Positions 56,637 through 64,000 of a stretch of DNA of 64,000 nt are shown piece by piece (position 1 is the stretch's first letter; each line of letters begins with the position of its first letter). The notes beneath the pieces are model-generated. The model was not told the DNA's origin and searched no databases. It saw only the letters and a program-made list of their open reading frames with translations. The stretch lies in NCBI GenBank assembly GCA_046735055.1, contig JBKPSO010000085.1:1-64000 (forward strand). The letters run 5' to 3'. The position numbers and the translations under genes are program-made. Source of the stretch: DATBLE01 sp046735055. Lineage in GTDB: Bacteria > Actinomycetota > Thermoleophilia > Gaiellales > Gaiellaceae.

Positions 56637-57349
56637 ACGAGTCGGCCGAGGAGTCCGGCCAGCGCCTCCGGCCCGCTGACGACGATGTCGGCCGCGGTCC
56701 CGAGGTCGTTCGGGCCCTCCTCGGAGACAACCGCGACCCGCACAGCGAGGTCGAGCCCGTCCAGCCCGCGGAAGGCGTCGAGGTCGGTGGAGTCGTCGCC
56801 GGCGTACAGCGCTCGCCGGAGCCCACGGTCGTCGAGCAGCACTCGGATCGCCGTGCCCTTGTCAGCGTCCAGCGGCGGGCGCACCTCGAGCACCTTGCGT
56901 CCCCAGCGCGGTCGCAGGCCCGCGGCCGCAGCCCGGTCCGCAACCCGGCGCAGCTCCGTCACCGTGGCCTGCTCGTCCTCCGCAGTGCGGAAGTGGAAGG
57001 AGACGGAGAGCCGCTTGCGCTCGGCCGGCCAGTCGACCGAGTCCGCGAAGGCGGCGATCGCCGGCGCCCATTCCTGCGCCCGCGGGTCGAGCTCCAGCCC
57101 GTGCTCGCCGACGTAGACGACGCCCTCGACGCCGACGATCTCGCCGGCCTCGTCTCCCGGGCGCCCGCTGATGCAGGCGACGAGCGCGTAGCGGGCGGCG
57201 AGCTGCTCGAGGAGACCGCGCGTCTGCTCGGGGACGACCGCGTCCTCGGGCCGCGGGACGATCGGCGCGAGCGTCCCGTCCACGTCCAGCAGCAGCGCCG
57301 TTTCTCCCGGTCGCTCCGCGAGCCGTTCCAGTAACCGCTCCGTATCCAC
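56633..57349 (-). CDS. otsB: Trehalose-6-phosphate phosphatase (OtsB-like HAD)
   Basis: A 238-residue HAD phosphatase of the trehalose-phosphatase family. Motif I is LLLDVDGTLAPIVPRP, motif II lies at VACISGRPGDEA, and the conserved YVGEHGLEL, LEVRPPLDADKGTAIR and YAGDDSTDLDAFRGL follow. It removes phosphate from trehalose-6-phosphate; otsA is not in the window. I use the GTG at 57349 with GAGG just upstream; the longer frame into the TauE gene is a shadow. It overlaps the Nudix gene by 4 nt. Confidence 0.88.
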   Translation of the reverse strand: MDTERLLERLAERPGETALLLDVDGTLAPIVPRPEDAVVPEQTRGLLEQLAARYALVACISGRPGDEAGEIVGVEGVVYVGEHGLELDPRAQEWAPAIAAFADSVDWPAERKRLSVSFHFRTAEDEQATVTELRRVADRAAAAGLRPRWGRKVLEVRPPLDADKGTAIRVLLDDRGLRRALYAGDDSTDLDAFRGLDGLDLAVRVAVVSEEGPNDLGTAADIVVSGPEALAGLLGRLV

Positions 57350-57370
57350 CGTCCTCGGGACAATACGTAC

Positions 57371-57712
57371 GTGCTGCTCGTCCTGATCGGACTCGTCGCC
57401 GGGTTCTTCAGCGCCCTCTTCGGTGTCGGCGGCGGGATCATCGTCGTACCCCTCCTCCTGCTCCTCGGCCGCTGGCCGCAACGCCCGGCGATGGCCACCT
57501 CGCTTGCCGCGATCGGGATCATCGCCGTCGCGGGCACGATCTCCTACGGCTTCCATGGGGAGCTGAAGCCCGGTGCGGCGGCGCTCGTCGGGCTGCCGGC
57601 TGCGGTGGGAGCGATCGCGGGAGCGTCTCTGCAGCAGCGGCTGGCCAACCGGACGCTCTCGCTCCTCTTTGCCCTCCTGCTCGCCGTCATCGGCGTGAAG
57701 CTACTCGTCTGA
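57371..57712 (+). CDS. TauE/SafE-family membrane protein, N-terminal half
   Basis: A 113-residue membrane protein with three to four helices, starting LLVLIGLVAGFFSALFGVGGGIIVVP, the TSUP signature FSALFGVGGG, and ending in LLFALLLAVIGVKLL. It corresponds to one of the two repeats of normal 250-residue TauE/SafE exporters. Its TGA overlaps the ATG of a second half-size gene, so the two presumably assemble as a heterodimer. The GTG at 57371 starts directly after an AT-rich CAATACGTAC. Confidence 0.8.
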   Translation: MLLVLIGLVAGFFSALFGVGGGIIVVPLLLLLGRWPQRPAMATSLAAIGIIAVAGTISYGFHGELKPGAAALVGLPAAVGAIAGASLQQRLANRTLSLLFALLLAVIGVKLLV

Positions 57713-58080
57713 TGTGGACGATCATCCTGGTCCTCGCGCTCGGGTTCGTTGCCGGTGTGCTGGCCGGGCTGTTCGGGGTCGGCGGCGGGATCCTGTTCGT
57801 CCCGACACTGACGCTCGGACTCGGTCTCACCCAGCTGCACGCGGAGGCAACCTCGCTGCTCGCGATCATCCCGACAGTCGCCGCCGGAACGTGGCGCCAG
57901 CAGCGGTACGGCAACGTGCGCTGGCGGCCGGCGATCGTGATCGGGCTCGCGGCGATCGGCGGCGTCGAGGCGGGGGTCGTGGTCGCCGAAGCCGCGCCCG
58001 AGTACGTGCTCCGGCGCCTGTTCGGAGCGCTCATGATCGTCGTCGCTGTGCAGGTCGCGTGGCGGGTACGCAGGCGGTAG
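57712..58080 (+). CDS. TauE/SafE-family membrane protein, second half
   Basis: A 122-residue membrane protein homologous to the preceding one. It has the signature VLAGLFGVGGGILFVP and then HAEATSLLAIIPTVAAGTWR, and ends in a basic RVRRR tail. Together the two genes encode a complete eight-helix TSUP-type exporter split at the middle. The substrate, a sulphur or organic anion in known members, is unknown. The TGATG overlap between the genes is not a frameshift artefact, because each half has its own start and full repeat. Confidence 0.8.
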   Translation: MWTIILVLALGFVAGVLAGLFGVGGGILFVPTLTLGLGLTQLHAEATSLLAIIPTVAAGTWRQQRYGNVRWRPAIVIGLAAIGGVEAGVVVAEAAPEYVLRRLFGALMIVVAVQVAWRVRRR

Positions 58081-58089
58081 CCTGCGAGC

Positions 58090-58482
58090 GTGTCGGGTAT
58101 CGAGGACGTCTGGATCCCGCTCGTCGACGAGCCGATCGGGAGCATCGTCGCTCAGGTCGAGGAGGACCAGCCCGACATCCGCGTGCTGGTCGACTCCCCG
58201 CGCCGGCTGCTCGCGTTCAAGACCTTTGCCTACATCAGGGTCGGCCTCTTGCTCGGGCAACTGCTCGTCGACCACGACCTCGAGCCCTACGACGGGAGCG
58301 ACACCTGGGTCGAGCAGCTCATGCGAGACTCCGCCCACCACGCGCGCGTAGCTGCCGAGGTGCGGAAGGTCGCCGAGGAGGTCGCGGCCGAACCGCGCTA
58401 CTCGGGCGAGGAGAACCTCGGGCCGGACGACGTCGCGCGCGAGCGCTTCCGCGAGTTCGCCCGGCGCAAGCTCGATACCTAG
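58090..58482 (+). CDS. Conserved-looking hypothetical protein
   Basis: A 130-residue soluble protein (SGIEDVWIPLVDEPIGSIVA then RRLLAFKTFAYIRVGLLLGQ). It is rich in acidic and hydrophobic residues with predicted helices, and I recognise no family. The GTG at 58090 lies 6 nt after TAGCCT (58078-58083), suggesting a leaderless start. It is convergent with the zinc transporter permease gene, overlapping it by 4 nt. Confidence 0.6.
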   Translation: MSGIEDVWIPLVDEPIGSIVAQVEEDQPDIRVLVDSPRRLLAFKTFAYIRVGLLLGQLLVDHDLEPYDGSDTWVEQLMRDSAHHARVAAEVRKVAEEVAAEPRYSGEENLGPDDVARERFREFARRKLDT

Positions 58483-59276
58483 CGCAAGGCGGCGGCTAGG
58501 CTCGCGACCACGAACGCCGCCGCCGAGGTGAGCACGATCGTCCCGCCGGGCGCGAGATCGCCGTAGTACGCCGTCGTCAGTCCGACGACGACCGAGGCGA
58601 GGCCGATCCCCATCGCGATCAGGATCGTCGAGCGCACCGACCAGGCGATCCGGCTCGCGGCGATCACCGGCAAGACCATGAGCGCCGCGATCAGGAGGAT
58701 CCCGACGATCCGCATCGAGGCGGCGATCGTCACGCCCGCGAGCGCTGCGAGGACGACGTTGACGAGACCGACCGGCAGGCCGCTGACGCGCGCTGCCTGC
58801 TCGTCGAGGGAGACCGCGACGAGCGTGCGGTAGAGGACCGCCACCACCCCGAGCCCGACCGCGCCGAGGACGCCGACCAGGATCAGGTCGCCGTCGGTGA
58901 CGGTGAGGATCGAGCCGAAGAGGAACGTGAACAGGTTGGCGTTCAGCGCACCCGCGGCCGAGATGAGCACGACCCCTAGTGCGATGCCCGTGTAGAAGAG
59001 AAGCGCGAGCGCCTGGTCTCCGGCCGTTCGCCGGCGGGCGCGGAGCCATTCCACGCTGATCGCGCCTGCGACGGCAGCCACGACTCCCGTCGCAACGGGC
59101 GAGATCCCGATCAGGTAGCCCGCCGCCACTCCCGCGAACGCGACGTGACCGACCCCGTCGCCGATCAGGCTCATCCGCCGCTGGACGAGGAAGAAGCCGA
59201 CCGTGGGCGCGAGCACACCGACGATGCCGCCGGCGGCGAAAGCGAGCCGCATGAAGTCCGCGTCAAGGATGGACAT
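58479..59276 (-). CDS. znuB: Zinc/manganese ABC transporter permease (ZnuB-like)
   Basis: A 265-residue integral membrane permease with about eight helices and the conserved RRMSLIGDGVGHVAFAGVAA near the N-terminus. It pairs with the ATPase next to it and the binding lipoprotein upstream to import zinc (manganese is possible by family). It overlaps the znuC-like gene by 14 nt and is the last gene of the operon. Confidence 0.9.
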   Translation of the reverse strand: MSILDADFMRLAFAAGGIVGVLAPTVGFFLVQRRMSLIGDGVGHVAFAGVAAGYLIGISPVATGVVAAVAGAISVEWLRARRRTAGDQALALLFYTGIALGVVLISAAGALNANLFTFLFGSILTVTDGDLILVGVLGAVGLGVVAVLYRTLVAVSLDEQAARVSGLPVGLVNVVLAALAGVTIAASMRIVGILLIAALMVLPVIAASRIAWSVRSTILIAMGIGLASVVVGLTTAYYGDLAPGGTIVLTSAAAFVVASLAAALR

Positions 59277-59982
59277 GCGACGGGTCGTGCCACGTGGCGG
59301 GCAGGGCGGCAGGGTCGCCGTCGAAGACGATCGTCCCCCGGACGAGGACGAGCCGCTCGACGTAGCGCTCGACGGCGCCGAACTCGTGGGAGACGAGGAG
59401 GACGGTCGCGCCGAGCTCGCGGTGGAGCTCGTCGAGCAGAGCGGCGAGTGCTTCCTGGGCGTCGACGTCGACCCCCGCGGTCGGCTCGTCGAGGACGAGC
59501 AGCGAGGGCTCGGCGGCGAGCGCCTTCGCGATCAGGGCCCGCTGCTGCTGCCCGCCCGACAGGGTCGCGACCGGGCGGCCGGCGAGCCCGCCGAGCCCGA
59601 CCCGCTCGATAGCGGCGGCGACGCGGAGGCGGTCGTCCTTGCCGAAGCGGCCGATGGGGCCGATCCTCGGCACCCGCCCCGCCGAGACCACCTCCCGTAC
59701 GGTTACGGGCGACTCGATCCCGAGCTGAGCGCGCTGTGCCAGGTAGCCGATCCGCCGCCGCTGGCTGGAGCGCGTGGCGGCCTCGCCGAAGAGCTCGGCG
59801 GATCCGGTCAGCGGCCGCTCGAGCCCGAGGGCGATCCGGAGCAACGTCGTCTTGCCGCCGCCGTTCGGGCCCGCGATGGCGACGAACTCGCCCTGCTCCA
59901 CCGCGAGATCGACGTCGTGCAGGACGCGCGGCCCGCCCGGGTACGCGAAGGCGACGTCCTCGAGCGCGATCGTCAGCGGCAT
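59263..59982 (-). CDS. znuC: Zinc/manganese ABC transporter ATP-binding protein (ZnuC-like)
   Basis: A 239-residue ABC ATPase. Walker A is GPNGGGKTTLLR, the Q-loop region is IGYLAQRAQLG, the signature is LSGGQQQRALIAKAL and Walker B LLVLDEPTAGVD; the H-loop is VLLVSHEFGA. It energises the metal importer. It overlaps both neighbours: 10 nt with the binding protein gene and 14 nt with the permease. Confidence 0.93.
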   Translation of the reverse strand: MPLTIALEDVAFAYPGGPRVLHDVDLAVEQGEFVAIAGPNGGGKTTLLRIALGLERPLTGSAELFGEAATRSSQRRRIGYLAQRAQLGIESPVTVREVVSAGRVPRIGPIGRFGKDDRLRVAAAIERVGLGGLAGRPVATLSGGQQQRALIAKALAAEPSLLVLDEPTAGVDVDAQEALAALLDELHRELGATVLLVSHEFGAVERYVERLVLVRGTIVFDGDPAALPATWHDPSHVHP

Positions 59983-60806
59983 CCAAGCGCCGAGCGGAGC
60001 GCGCTCAGATTGCTGCGCATGACCGTAAAGTAGTCCGCTCCCCGCCGCTCGGCGGCCGGGGTCAGGCCCTCGATCGGGTCGAGCACGGCGGTCCGGGCGC
60101 CGCTCTCCCGGGCAACCGTCTTCGCGATTCGCGGCGAGACGAGCGTCTCGAAGAAGACCGTCGTCGCGCCGGTCGAGCGGACGACGTCGACCACGTGCCT
60201 GAGGCGCTGCGGCGTCGGCTCGGCCTCCGGGCTCAAGCCCTCGATCGCGACCTGCGTCAACCCGTAGCGCTCCGCGAGGTACCCGAAGGCTTCGTGGCTC
60301 GTGACGATCTCGTGGTGTTCACAGTCGCGAAGGCCGGCACGGTACTCCCCGTCGAGCGTGCGGAGGCGCGTGAGGAGCGGCCGGGCTGCGTCCGGACGGT
60401 CGAGGACGGCGGCGATCCGCTCGATGATCAGCGCGTACCGGGCCGGGTCGAGCCACACGTGAGGATCGTCGCCGTGGCGCTGCAAGCCGGACGTGTCGAG
60501 CAGCCGCACGACGCGGTCTCCGTGTCCGGCAGCCGATTCGATCGCGGGCTGGAAACCATGGCCGAGGAGGAGGACGTGCTCGGCCGAGTGCAGCTTCGAG
60601 ACGTCGCTCGGCTTCAGCTCGAGGTCGTGCGGCTCGACGCCGGGCGGCGTGAGGTTGACGACCTCGGCGCCGCGTGGGGCGACCTGCTGCGCGGCGAAGG
60701 CGACCGGGTAGAAGGCCGCGACGATCTCCTCGTTCTTCGTGCCGTCGCCGCCGCAACCGGCCGCGGTGGCTGCAACGGCGAGAATGAGAATGATTTTCAG
60801 TCGCAT
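59973..60806 (-). CDS. znuA: Zinc-binding ABC transporter lipoprotein (ZnuA-like)
   Basis: A 277-residue substrate-binding lipoprotein of the ZnuA/TroA cluster. Its signal peptide (MRLKIILILAVAATAAGC) has a lipobox cysteine at 18. Metal-ligand positions are visible in GVEPHDLELKPSD, DPHVWLDPARYA, TSHEAFGYLAERYG and the C-terminal aspartate region. The ATG at 60806 is used; the longer frame reads through the promoter. A Fur/Zur-like box overlaps codons 3-8, and TAGCAT lies 10 nt upstream. It is divergent from the zur-like regulator. Confidence 0.9.
   Translation of the reverse strand: MRLKIILILAVAATAAGCGGDGTKNEEIVAAFYPVAFAAQQVAPRGAEVVNLTPPGVEPHDLELKPSDVSKLHSAEHVLLLGHGFQPAIESAAGHGDRVVRLLDTSGLQRHGDDPHVWLDPARYALIIERIAAVLDRPDAARPLLTRLRTLDGEYRAGLRDCEHHEIVTSHEAFGYLAERYGLTQVAIEGLSPEAEPTPQRLRHVVDVVRSTGATTVFFETLVSPRIAKTVARESGARTAVLDPIEGLTPAAERRGADYFTVMRSNLSALRSALGCR
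60785..60799. promoter_or_regulatory. Fur/Zur-like operator between znuA and its regulator
   Basis: TGAGAATGATTTTCA (60785-60799) is an imperfect palindrome close to the Fur-family operator pattern TGAnAATnATTnTCA. It sits within the first codons of znuA and about 17 bp from the overlapping -10 boxes of the divergent genes. Zinc-dependent repression of both directions is the natural reading, by inference. Confidence 0.7.
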
Positions 60807-60815
60807 CTCGGGCGC

Positions 60816-60822
60816 TATGCTA
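60816..60822. promoter_or_regulatory. Overlapping divergent -10 elements
   Basis: On the plus strand TATGCT (60816-60821) lies 7 nt before the GTG of the Fur-family gene. On the minus strand TAGCAT (rc of 60817-60822) lies 10 nt before the znuA ATG. The two hexamers share five base pairs, so polymerase can occupy only one direction at a time. Confidence 0.6.
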
Positions 60823-60828
60823 GGCGAA

Positions 60829-61263
60829 GTGACCACGCGCGCGCAACCCCAGCCCGCCGACCTGCTCGAACGTCACGGCCTGCGGTCCACCCGGCAGCGG
60901 CTCGCGGTGCTCGAGGTTCTGGCCGCCGAGCGGGATGACGCGACGGCACAGGAGATCCACGCCGCACTCGCCGGACGGGGCAAGCGGGTCGGTCTCGCGA
61001 CCGTGTACAGGACCTTGGCTGCGCTGAGCTCGTGCGGGGCGGTCGATGCGCTCAGCCATCATCCGGACGAGGTCTGCTATCGGCTTTGCAGCGAGGGCCA
61101 CCATCACCACCTCGTCTGCGAGCGGTGTCACCGGGTGGTCGAGCTCGCCGACTGCGACCTCGACGCGTGGCTCGCCGAGCGCGCGCGCAGGCACGGTTTC
61201 ACGGTCAGCAGCCACTCGGTGGAATTGACCGGCACGTGCGCCGAGTGCAGCGCGGTCGCGTAG
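60829..61263 (+). CDS. zur: Fur-family metalloregulator, probably Zur
   Basis: A 144-residue Fur-family repressor. The N-terminal winged helix has RSTRQRLAVLEVLAAERDDA and GLATVYRTLAALSSCG. The C-terminal metal domain has HHHHLVCERCHRVVE and a second CxxC in GTCAECSAV, the structural zinc site. Because it is divergent from a zinc importer and a Fur-like box lies between them, Zur is the best assignment, but the sequence alone does not exclude Fur or Mur. GTG at 60829, leaderless. Confidence 0.85.
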   Translation: MTTRAQPQPADLLERHGLRSTRQRLAVLEVLAAERDDATAQEIHAALAGRGKRVGLATVYRTLAALSSCGAVDALSHHPDEVCYRLCSEGHHHHLVCERCHRVVELADCDLDAWLAERARRHGFTVSSHSVELTGTCAECSAVA

Positions 61264-61283
61264 GTCGGCCATAATGCCCCGCA

Positions 61284-62858
61284 GTGACGGCGCGTCTCAC
61301 AGCCGCCCTTGCTGTTGCTTGCCTGCTGCCAGGAAGCGGCGCGGCGGCCGCTCCTCCGCTGACGAGCGTTCCCCCGACCTCCGCGGAGGGCTATGCAGTC
61401 TCCGTCACCGGCCCGGACGGGAGCGGCCTCGCCGGCACGCAAGGCGGTGGCTCTTTCGCCTACCCGGCCGACGGCTCGATCGTCTCGGCAGGGTCGACGC
61501 TCGTCAGCTCCTCCGCGAACCCGGATGACGGAACCGCTTACGCGCGCACCGAGCTGACGGATGTCTCGCTCTTCGGCGGCGAGATCACGGTGTCGTCGTT
61601 GCGGGCGGCGGTCACCGCGTCCGGAACGTCGGCGGACCTCTCCGACTCCGGGATCACCAACCTGATCGTGCTCGGGCAGTCCGTTTCCGCACCGAGTCCG
61701 GATCTGGAGCTCGCGCTCGCCGACTGGGGCAGCCTCAGCGTCCTGCGCGAGAGCACGAGCCAGAGCTCGGGCTTCATGCCGGCCTGGCAGGGCTCGGTGA
61801 CGGCGCTCCTCGTCCACCTCGATGCGGATCACCTCGGCTTCGCGCGCGGATCGACGATCCGCATCGGCTTCGCTGCGGCCTCCGGGCACAGCCCGCAGCC
61901 GACCCCGACGACGATGACGACGTCGCCCGGAACGTCGACGACGTCGCCCGGAACGTCGACGACGTCGCCCGGAACGTCGACGACGTCGCCCGGAACGTCG
62001 ACGTCCTCCTCTGCGGGCCACAAAGCGGGTGGCCCGAAGCCGAGGGCGCGTCCGCGGACCGCGACGACGCCGCTCCCCGGCGCCGAGGTCGGCCTTCCGA
62101 CCCCCGGAGAGCCTCGCGCCGTCGGGCAGACGAAGCGTCGGAACGGCCTGCCCGTGCGCACGACGATTCCAGATGTCACCCCGAAGCTGACGGCGAAGCG
62201 GTACGTCTTCCCGGTCTACGGGCCCTCGGCGTACGGGGACACATTCGGCGCGCCGCGCGGCGACGTCTCGGGCGGCTGGCATCACGGGGACGACATCTTC
62301 GCGCCGCTCGGTGCCCCGGTGCTCGCGGTCGCCGACGGCACGGTGTTCTCGGTCGGCTGGAACGACATCGGCGGCTGGCGCCTCTGGCTCCGCGACACCG
62401 CCGGCGACGAGTTCTACTACGCGCACCTCTCCGCCTACACGGCTTTGGCGGTGAACGGACGGAACGTGAAGGCCGGCGACGTGCTCGGCTTCGTCGGTAA
62501 CACCGGCGACGCGGCGACGACGCCCTTCCACCTCCACTTCGAGGTTCACCCCGTGTCGCTCCTCTTCCTCGGCTACGACGGCGCCGTCAACCCGACGAAG
62601 TACCTCGACGCCTGGAGGCGGCTGGAGGACATCCGGATCCGGGCCGCGGTGCCGTTTTCGCTCCTCCCTGTTGCAGCGGGCTCGAGTGCGCCGACCCCGG
62701 GCGCGATCCTGCTCTCCTCGAGCGACATCTCGACCGCGAACGGCCTCGACCCGGACTCGCTCCGGCGTGCGATGAACGCGACGCGCCCGATCGAGGAGGT
62801 GCCCAAACCGACGGTCGGCGACCTGCCGGTGCCGCTGCCGGTGCTGGATCGGGCCTAG
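61284..62858 (+). CDS. Secreted M23-family peptidoglycan peptidase
   Basis: A 524-residue exported protein: signal peptide (ARLTAALAVACLLPGSGAAA), a beta-rich N-terminal domain (about 30-205), and a threonine/serine linker. The linker holds four exact copies of TTSPGTS. A LytM/M23 domain (about 310-440) has ligands in GGWHHGDDIFAPLG and FHLHFEVHP. It should cut peptide cross-bridges in the wall. GTG at 61284 follows CATAAT (61270-61275) by 8 nt. The C-terminal 80 residues are of unknown function. Confidence 0.9.
   Translation: MTARLTAALAVACLLPGSGAAAAPPLTSVPPTSAEGYAVSVTGPDGSGLAGTQGGGSFAYPADGSIVSAGSTLVSSSANPDDGTAYARTELTDVSLFGGEITVSSLRAAVTASGTSADLSDSGITNLIVLGQSVSAPSPDLELALADWGSLSVLRESTSQSSGFMPAWQGSVTALLVHLDADHLGFARGSTIRIGFAAASGHSPQPTPTTMTTSPGTSTTSPGTSTTSPGTSTTSPGTSTSSSAGHKAGGPKPRARPRTATTPLPGAEVGLPTPGEPRAVGQTKRRNGLPVRTTIPDVTPKLTAKRYVFPVYGPSAYGDTFGAPRGDVSGGWHHGDDIFAPLGAPVLAVADGTVFSVGWNDIGGWRLWLRDTAGDEFYYAHLSAYTALAVNGRNVKAGDVLGFVGNTGDAATTPFHLHFEVHPVSLLFLGYDGAVNPTKYLDAWRRLEDIRIRAAVPFSLLPVAAGSSAPTPGAILLSSSDISTANGLDPDSLRRAMNATRPIEEVPKPTVGDLPVPLPVLDRA
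61920..62003 (+). repeat. Four tandem 21-bp repeats in the M23 gene linker
   Basis: Four copies of a 21-bp unit beginning ACGTCGCCCGGAACGTCGAC, at 61920-61940, 61941-61961, 61962-61982 and 61983-62003, encode TTSPGTS. The near-exact identity at DNA level suggests recent expansion by slippage, so linker length may vary among strains. Confidence 0.85.
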
Positions 62859-62864
62859 GCTCGG

Positions 62865-63299
62865 CTAGGCGCCCGAGCCGGACCCGTCGCCGGACGAGCC
62901 GCTGTCGAAGCCGAACTCGTCTCCGCCGAAGAGCCTGTTCTTCACCCAGCCGCGCAGCGAGGGGCCCGTGACCGGGTTGTAGAACAAACCGACGATGACG
63001 CCGAGGAACAGCAGGAAGGTGCGCCCGCCGTGGCTCTGCCGGCGACCCTGGAGGCGGTTGGCCGCCTGGCGCAGCTCGGCGATCGCGGTCCGGAGGTTGT
63101 CCTGGACCTCCTCGTCCTTCGCGACCCGGCTCGCGATCTCGGTCACCCCGCGCGGGCCGACGAACTCGTCGTAGATGTCCCGGGCGGCTGCGTAGGCCTG
63201 CCTCACGTGCTCGCGCAGCTCTTCGTCCCGGATCGCGCGCTCGACGTACGGTCGCGCGTTGCCGGCCATTCCTGCCACTCTGTCCTTTGTCTTGGGCAT
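62865..63299 (-). CDS. Membrane-associated hypothetical protein
   Basis: A 144-residue protein. The N-terminal 95 residues are helical and charged (KDRVAGMAGNARPYVERAIR, then DEELREHVRQAY). One membrane segment follows (TFLLFLGVIVGLFYNPVTG), and the C-terminus is low-complexity glycine/serine (SGSSGDGSGSGA). It resembles small actinobacterial proteins of unknown role. The ATG at 63299 has AAAGGAC and GGAG upstream. It is divergent from a lipoprotein gene. Confidence 0.65.
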   Translation of the reverse strand: MPKTKDRVAGMAGNARPYVERAIRDEELREHVRQAYAAARDIYDEFVGPRGVTEIASRVAKDEEVQDNLRTAIAELRQAANRLQGRRQSHGGRTFLLFLGVIVGLFYNPVTGPSLRGWVKNRLFGGDEFGFDSGSSGDGSGSGA

Positions 63300-63333
63300 G
63301 CTCCGCTCGTCCTTTCGCTCGATCGCACCGCGA

Positions 63334-63876
63334 GTGTACCCCCGGCCAGCACCTCGGAAACGGTCAGCCCTTGCCGTGCTCGTCCCGGTGGTCCTGCTCG
63401 CGGGGTGCGGCGGAGGAGGCGGCGGCGGGACGACCGAGGCCGAGGGACAGCGCGTCGTCGGGCCCGGGTTCACGTTCTCGGCGCCTCCGTCGTGGCACGT
63501 CTCGCACCAGGCGCGCGCCGTGACGATCAAGCCCGGCGGAGACGAGCCGACGCTCGCGTCCGTCACGGCCTTGACGCTGCGCGGCAAGTACACGCCCGGG
63601 CTCTTCGCGAAGGTGTCGAAGGAGCTCGACAGCGTCACGGACGCGCTCGCCGGCAAGCTGAACGGCAAGGTGATCGCGCGGCGGAACGTCGTTACCTCCG
63701 GTATCCGCTCGCGGCAGTACGACCTGGCGTACGAGAAGGACGGCGCAGGCCTCGTCGACCGGATCACGTTCGTGTTGCGCGGAATGGCGGAGTACTACGT
63801 CCTCTGCCGCTGGCGGGCGGAAGAGGGCGAGCCGGGTGCGTGCGGCCTGCTGTTGGGGACGTTCGCGACGCGCTGA
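63334..63876 (+). CDS. Predicted lipoprotein of unknown function
   Basis: A 180-residue protein starting MYPRPAPRKRSALAVLVPVV and continuing to a lipobox LLAGCGG, so it is probably anchored outside the membrane. The mature part has a small beta-rich domain (GFTFSAPPSWHVSHQARA) similar in style to PsbP/LpqN-like proteins but not assignable. I chose GTG at 63334 because it gives a normal signal peptide; an ATG at 63298 would add twelve residues. Confidence 0.65.
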   Translation: MYPRPAPRKRSALAVLVPVVLLAGCGGGGGGGTTEAEGQRVVGPGFTFSAPPSWHVSHQARAVTIKPGGDEPTLASVTALTLRGKYTPGLFAKVSKELDSVTDALAGKLNGKVIARRNVVTSGIRSRQYDLAYEKDGAGLVDRITFVLRGMAEYYVLCRWRAEEGEPGACGLLLGTFATR

Positions 63877-63894
63877 ACGGCGAGCGCGGCCGCG

Positions 63895-64000
63895 TCAGCG
63901 GGCCGCGCGGGCGGCCTGCCGCTCGGGAGCGGGCCGCGGGCGGGCAGACACGCCGCCGTCGAGTGCCGCGTCGAGGACCTCGCGGACGTTGTCGGCGAGC
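63895..64000 (-). CDS. C-terminal end of a gene running off the right edge
   Basis: On the minus strand an open frame enters from beyond 64000 and stops at 63895-63897 (TGA). The visible end reads LADNVREVLDAALDGG followed by an alanine/arginine/proline-rich tail. The composition fits a real protein end, but too little is present to identify it. Confidence 0.45.
   Translation of the reverse strand, partial: LADNVREVLDAALDGGVSARPRPAPERQAARAAR

Noticed and set aside
1..64000. CRISPR array
   Set aside because: No regularly spaced direct repeats with unique spacers were seen, and no cas genes are present; the only tandem repeats are the 21-bp coding repeats in the M23 gene.

Overview
The window is GC-rich bacterial chromosome around the replication origin. 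The order parB-parA-rsmG-jag-yidC-yidD-rnpA-rpmH, then dnaA-dnaN-recF-dciA-gyrB-gyrA in the opposite direction, is the classic oriC neighbourhood. High GC, frequent GTG starts, chains of 4-nt ATGA/GTGA gene overlaps and many -10 boxes lying 5-10 nt in front of start codons suggest an actinobacterium. A deep-branching Thermoleophilia-like lineage (Gaiellales/Solirubrobacterales) is my inference from protein style, not a measured result.

Layout. Positions 1-4480 are a sparse accessory strip. It holds a cupin, an orphan HK97-type major capsid gene with a small downstream partner, a truncated tyrosine integrase, a PRC-barrel protein and small hypotheticals. It ends at the 3' side of a tRNA-Ile, so it looks like a decayed integrated element. 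From 4.5 to 18.6 kb is the origin region; the DnaA boxes lie between rpmH and dnaA. From 18.6 to 23.3 kb come a MerR-like regulator, a slipin/NfeD membrane pair and a secreted PGRP-type amidase. From 23.3 to 28.4 kb an ECF sigma factor is translationally coupled to fabZ-fabH-fabD-fabG, followed by fabF. After a HAD hydrolase and a zinc-ribbon/arginase fusion come accD-accA (30.0-31.8 kb). Next are a three-domain LigD, a Nif3/DUF34 protein and an NDH-2 dehydrogenase.

From 36.5 to 47.7 kb is a potassium-uptake block: a KdpD kinase half, kdpE, a tiny membrane ORF, kdpF, kdpA, kdpC, kdpB, the KdpD sensor half, a membrane-anchored USP protein, a KimA-like permease and a free USP protein. Two 49-bp arrays of four CTTGAG-like repeats with identical internal spacing lie before kdpF and between the kimA-like and usp genes. 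They are probably KdpE operators that tie the block into one regulon.

From 47.7 to 64 kb come an MrfA-like helicase, thiD-thiL, thioredoxin, a dolichol-phosphate-mannose-synthase-like glycosyltransferase, PolX, a PLP decarboxylase, a Nudix/trehalose-phosphatase pair, a TauE/SafE exporter split into two genes, a zinc ABC transporter divergent from its Fur/Zur regulator, an M23 peptidase and surface proteins.

The most interesting signals are the twin potassium-regulon repeat arrays with the split KdpD, and a small palindromic element that recurs inside yidD, dciA and fabG and upstream of trxA. Others are a widespread leaderless-promoter architecture, a Zur-like box inside the znuA signal-peptide codons, and a probable CTG start for recF.
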